Positions 60,412-64,000 of a DNA stretch of 64,000 bases are shown piece by piece. The notes beneath the pieces are model-generated. The model had not been told where the DNA came from. It made no database searches and worked only from the letters and a program-made list of their open reading frames with translations. This DNA comes from Sipunculus nudus (taxonomy: Eukaryota; Annelida; Sipuncula; Golfingiida; Sipunculidae), in the NCBI GenBank assembly GCA_026874595.1, contig CM049313.1:60221159-60285158 (forward strand). The letters run 5' to 3'. Numbering within the stretch: the stretch's first letter is position 1; every line of letters begins with the position of its first letter. The position numbers were made by a program, and so were the translations under genes.

Positions 60412-63400
60412 CTATTTAGATGTCCCTGCTGCTTCCATCTTTGCCTCTGCCTTTTTCTTTTGTTTTTCCCTCATGATGTCAGCATCTCTGCAATGAATCA
60501 ACATCAAAGCTGTATACCAAGATAAAACATGACCTCATTATATATGCATGGATTTAGCCAATAAACTTAAGTGAAGAATTGTATTGGTTATTATTTCTAT
60601 TGAGTTTTGTGAAAAACCATCAAAACCCTGGTAAGTTATCACAGCGACACTGAAAACTGACAAACCATTGGTATACCATAATACATCCTGTCTCAGATGC
60701 GTTTAAAAAAATCACAATAGGTCTGTAAAGGCCCAGCAAAGGGAGCCAATCTGTCTATCCAAACAAGAGTTGTTGTCCATGAACTAATTTGAGAACAGAT
60801 GGACCCTTGTAAACTTGACCTTTGACTTTGTGACCCTAAAATCAGAAAGAATCTTCCCTATTGGCAGGTGAGCAATATATCTGGAATAACTTTGCCTTGA
60901 AGTGCAACCACATTCTTTTTATAGAAATTGGTCCTGTGACATTGACCTTTTAACCCTAAATTGATAGGGTTCTTTCTTTATCAGTGGGTCTTATTTAAGT
61001 CAAGTTTTAAACAAATATGTCAAACCAAACTTTAGTTATCATCTGGAAACTAATTTGTGGACAGATGGCCCCCTGTGACCTTGACCGTTACCTTGTGACC
61101 CTATGTTCAAAGAGATTCTTCCCCTATTGGCAGGTCAGCTAAATGCACAAGATGGAAGTTTGGGATGAAAAGTTTTGCTTAAAATGCATCCACAATCTTT
61201 TAAGAAATTAAGTGGGTCCTGTGACCTGATGACCCCAAAGTCATTAGGGTTCTTGCCTTACTGTTGGCCATATATAAGTCTGAAGTCCATATGTCAATTC
61301 AAACTGGAGTTATCACCTGGAACAAATTTGTGGATAGACGGTTGAACAGACAGATGGACTACCATGGACACAGGGTGATTACTATAGAGCATCCACTTAT
61401 GAACAATAAACACCAAAGGTCTCAAGACACCAGGTGAAACCAAAGCGTAGAGAAAATTACATGTTTGGTGTCATTTTATAGTCTAAAAAATGGACAAAAA
61501 TTGTGAAAATTTGAAAAAAAAAAACGGCCGCCATAAGATTTCGGGAACTGACAAAACTAGTTATGTTCAAAATTCAAGGCAAGATTCATGCCAATCCATG
61601 CGTTAATTATCAATATATGGGAGGTTTTGTATCAAATATTTATTTATTCTGGGTGGAACTTACAAACCCCATAGCTTGGAGGATATAGGTCGCAGTGACC
61701 TAATTTCAGGTTTCCAAGGAAATTTTTATTGACCCTGGATGTTCACAGGGGTTAGGCTTTGTACATTTATTCATTTTTTCAGACTTTAAGTCAGCTGAAG
61801 TAAAAGCTGACCTTGACCTTTGGAACCCTAAATCATAAGGGGGTTTCCTAACCCCCTCTGCCATACGTATGTGAAATATAAAATCAATAGGATAGGTTTG
61901 GTTGCCAAGATATAAGAGATTAACAAAAAACTTTAACCTGATTTTTTCTTGACCACAAGGTTGTACACTAAGAAGCTTGTAGGGTCAGTGGTTCAGATTT
62001 GTGTTTTGCTGATGGACAGACGATGGACAAAGGACCATACTAATGCAAACCTGTGAAATGGAATATACAGGTATAATGCTTCCATGATAACAAGCTAGAC
62101 CATTACTTGAAAAGTACTTGATTAATTTTCAAATACATGTGTGACATGTATCTTTACAATGCATGTAATAAATATTTTGAACCCAAGTACCAGCAATAAT
62201 TACACAATCATCACTCATGAAATGCAGGCATGGATGCACAAAAAGATTGAAGTTGGTGCCACCAGTCTTGAGTATGAGAAAGCCATTGAAGATGTATAGA
62301 CATGCAAAATTTCAGGCAGATACTTCCAACTACTCTTGAGCTATGTGTACTGATGCATAGAACCCAAAAACAATTGTAGGTGGCTCCACAAGTCTTGTAT
62401 ACAATGAAAGATGTATGGACATGCACAATTTCAAACTGACATGTCAAATCACACCTGATAAATAAGCAGGGACATAACTGTGCAAAATTTACTGTAATTT
62501 GTACTAGGCACCACCAGTTTTGTGTTGACAAAGTTATCCAAGATGTATATATGTGCACAATTTCAGGCTGATATATCAAATCCCTCCTGAGAAATAAGTT
62601 TGGACATATACTTTGCAAAATAATTGAAGATGGCACCATCAGTCTTGTAAATGATGAAGCTATACGAGATGTATGGACATGCATAATTTTAGACTGATAC
62701 ATCAAACTTCTCAGTCAGGCGAACTCGGATGACCAAGCCCAACTGAGAAAGGCAGTTGCCCCTAAGTGAACTGAAACTAATGTGCAGGTGCAGCTACTGC
62801 ACTGAGTGAACTCTTGACCCATACCTGGCTGCACTGACTGAACTCTTCATTTTTCCCCAATCAAGTGAGGGTTTATATTTTCTGTGAATGTGGTGTGATT
62901 GGGTGTTATGAACAAAAGCTGATGAATCACCCGGCACGAGTCAGTCACAAATGTTTGATGCCATTGTTACAGTTAGGTTCTCGTCAGGTGAAGCATGTTT
63001 GGTCAACACTGACCAGACTGAGCGAGGTGCAGGTGCATCATGTGATGAGCATCTCAGTCGAGTTACTGGTGTATTACCTGTGATAGTGGGTATATTTTTT
63101 CATCTTCCTTGCGTAAATGTAGACATTTATAAACCACAAATACCCCATGATATGTGCCTTGCACAAAAATCAATTTTAAAGCCCACAATATTATCTGAAT
63201 CTACAGTATGCTGGAAGATTCTAGAGCTAACAATTACAATTTGTGCCCTGTCTGGCCCATTGCTCAAAATCATGTTTATGGCCTATAGCTTACAAATTAT
63301 AGGTCACCTGACTTAATTTCAGATTTTCAAGGAGACTTGCTCAGAACCTCTCTTGATGTTGTTTTTAAGATTCTACACTTGATGAATACAATTTGTGCCC

Positions 63401-63920
63401 TATCTGACTGCCTGGATGTGCAAAAATAAGTGTTTGCCCATAAGCTCACAGAATATAGGTCACAGTGACCTAATTTCAGGTTTCCAAGGAGAACTGCACA
63501 GGGCCTCCATTGATGATTGCTAGGACCTCCATGGATGATGGGCTAGAAGATTCTGGATCTAATGGATAAATTTGTGCCTTGTCTGTCTGGTTGCTTAAAA
63601 ACATGCTTTGGGCCTGTAGCTCGCATGTCAACATGACTTACTTTCAGGTTTTTAAGGAGATTTGCTCAGAACCTATCGGATGTTGAGTTAGATTCTAGAT
63701 GGATACCATTTGTGCCTTGTCTGACTGTCTGATGTGACTTGCCCGTCTGGGTAAGTTCTCTAAGAAGGTAATGTCAAACCCTGAGTGATCTTTCTTGCAT
63801 ACCTTTGTTTCCTGGTCTCCAGACTCATGCCTTTGTTCCCTTCCATATCCTTTGACGACTTTGATTTCCCTTTATCCTTCTTCATTTGTTTTGCCCGAGC
63901 AAGTTCTCGCTGATTTCCAC
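60412..63920 (-). CDS. SERF: SERF-family protein (4F5 / small EDRK-rich factor), 5' end off the window
   Basis: Two minus-strand exons, 63920-63803 and 60487-60412, joined by a GT-AG intron in phase 2. The product reads GNQRELARAKQMKKDKGKSK and ends RKQRDADIMREKQKK plus a short K/A/E-rich tail and TAG. This matches the whole human SERF1/SERF2 pattern (GNQRELAR at the N terminus, then RKQRD and MxxKQKK). The first codon is split (xGT), so exon 1 with the start lies to the right of position 64000. SERF proteins are tiny, highly charged and disordered; the nematode member MOAG-4 and human SERF promote amyloid aggregation and bind nucleic acid. The gene converges on SMN. Since SERF1 adjoins SMN in human, this placement supports the call. 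Confidence 0.92.
60530..61440. repeat. Fragments of families E and D in SERF intron
   Basis: 60530-60690 has the GACCTCATTATATATGCATG and GGTATACCATAATAC marks of family E. 60740-61440 has reversed family D-like units with TGTGACCTTGACC and TTGTGACCCTA. Confidence 0.6.
62215..62850 (-). repeat. Dispersed repeat family C, reversed copy
   Basis: Marked by GCACCACCAGTTTTGTGTTG, GGCAGTTGCCCCTAAGTGAA and GAGTGAACTCTTGACCCATA. The 164-codon minus-strand frame across it is a reading of the repeat, not a gene. Confidence 0.7.
63150..63740. repeat. Degenerate tandem repeat, ~160-bp units
   Basis: Units marked by TAGGTCACxxTGACxTAATTTCAGGTTTxCAAGGAG recur near 63300, 63455 and 63630, with a related segment near 61690-61730. 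Inside the SERF intron. Confidence 0.55.
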
Positions 63921-64000
63921 CTGAAATAATTGCCTCATTTATACATAACCTATATATGTTACATACATAGTAGATATTAATACATATATGTAAATATATG

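Noticed and set aside
62211..62705. 164-codon minus-strand frame
   Set aside because: Falls wholly inside a reversed copy of repeat family C; other copies do not keep the frame open.

Overview
This is a eukaryotic window: introns with GT-AG ends, SINE- and MITE-like repeats, and no operons. Three host genes resemble their human counterparts, and the repeat content (a RAG1-like DNA transposon, foldback elements, long non-coding repeats ending in (GGAC)n tracts) points to a protostome, most likely a mollusc and perhaps a bivalve. The species cannot be told from the sequence alone.

Host genes. (1) Minus strand, 15244 down to 1843 and probably past position 1: TPGS1, a subunit of the tubulin polyglutamylase complex. 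Seven coding exons are reconstructed here and the last exon lies at or beyond the left edge. (2) Plus strand, 19418-41849: SMN (survival of motor neuron). It has eight coding exons and 315 residues, with a Gemin2-binding segment, a lysine-rich stretch, a Tudor domain, a proline-rich region and a near-perfect YG box. (3) Minus strand, 63920-60412: the last two exons of a SERF-family gene (small EDRK-rich factor), with exon 1 off the right edge. TPGS1 and SMN are divergent; SMN and SERF are convergent. SMN and SERF1 are also neighbours in human 5q13, so this may be ancient microsynteny.

Main discovery. The 12-kb intron 5 of SMN holds a complete DNA transposon at 33041-39165 (6,125 bp). It begins and ends with CACAGCAGTTAC inverted repeats and is flanked by a GGGG duplication. 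It sits inside a dispersed repeat whose uninterrupted copies elsewhere in this window show the empty site. It carries one uninterrupted ten-exon gene for a 1,060-residue protein with the RAG1 plan: N-terminal Cys/His zinc motifs, a C3HC4 RING finger, a further zinc knuckle, and a DDE core with candidate D586, D656/D658 and E1001/E1005. RAG1-like CxxC and HxxxxH zinc ligands lie around the catalytic parts. No RAG2-like gene is present. The element resembles the molluscan N-RAG-TP/Chapaev/Transib group, as I recall it.

The rest is mostly repeats. A foldback element with tandem-array arms lies at 2592-4717. A second foldback element with 9-bp duplications lies at 16764-19030. Three copies of a 9-bp-TSD MITE family are present (14490-14949, 49783-50481, 50542-51240), the last two as an inverted pair. 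A Tigger-like MITE lies at 31334-32410 and a small TA-flanked MITE at 4820-5121. A tRNA-type SINE lies near 26632-26883. Several long non-coding families (called A to F here) contain internal tandem units of about 180 or 287 bp. The stretches between genes and repeats are AT-rich and hold no coding signal I can support.
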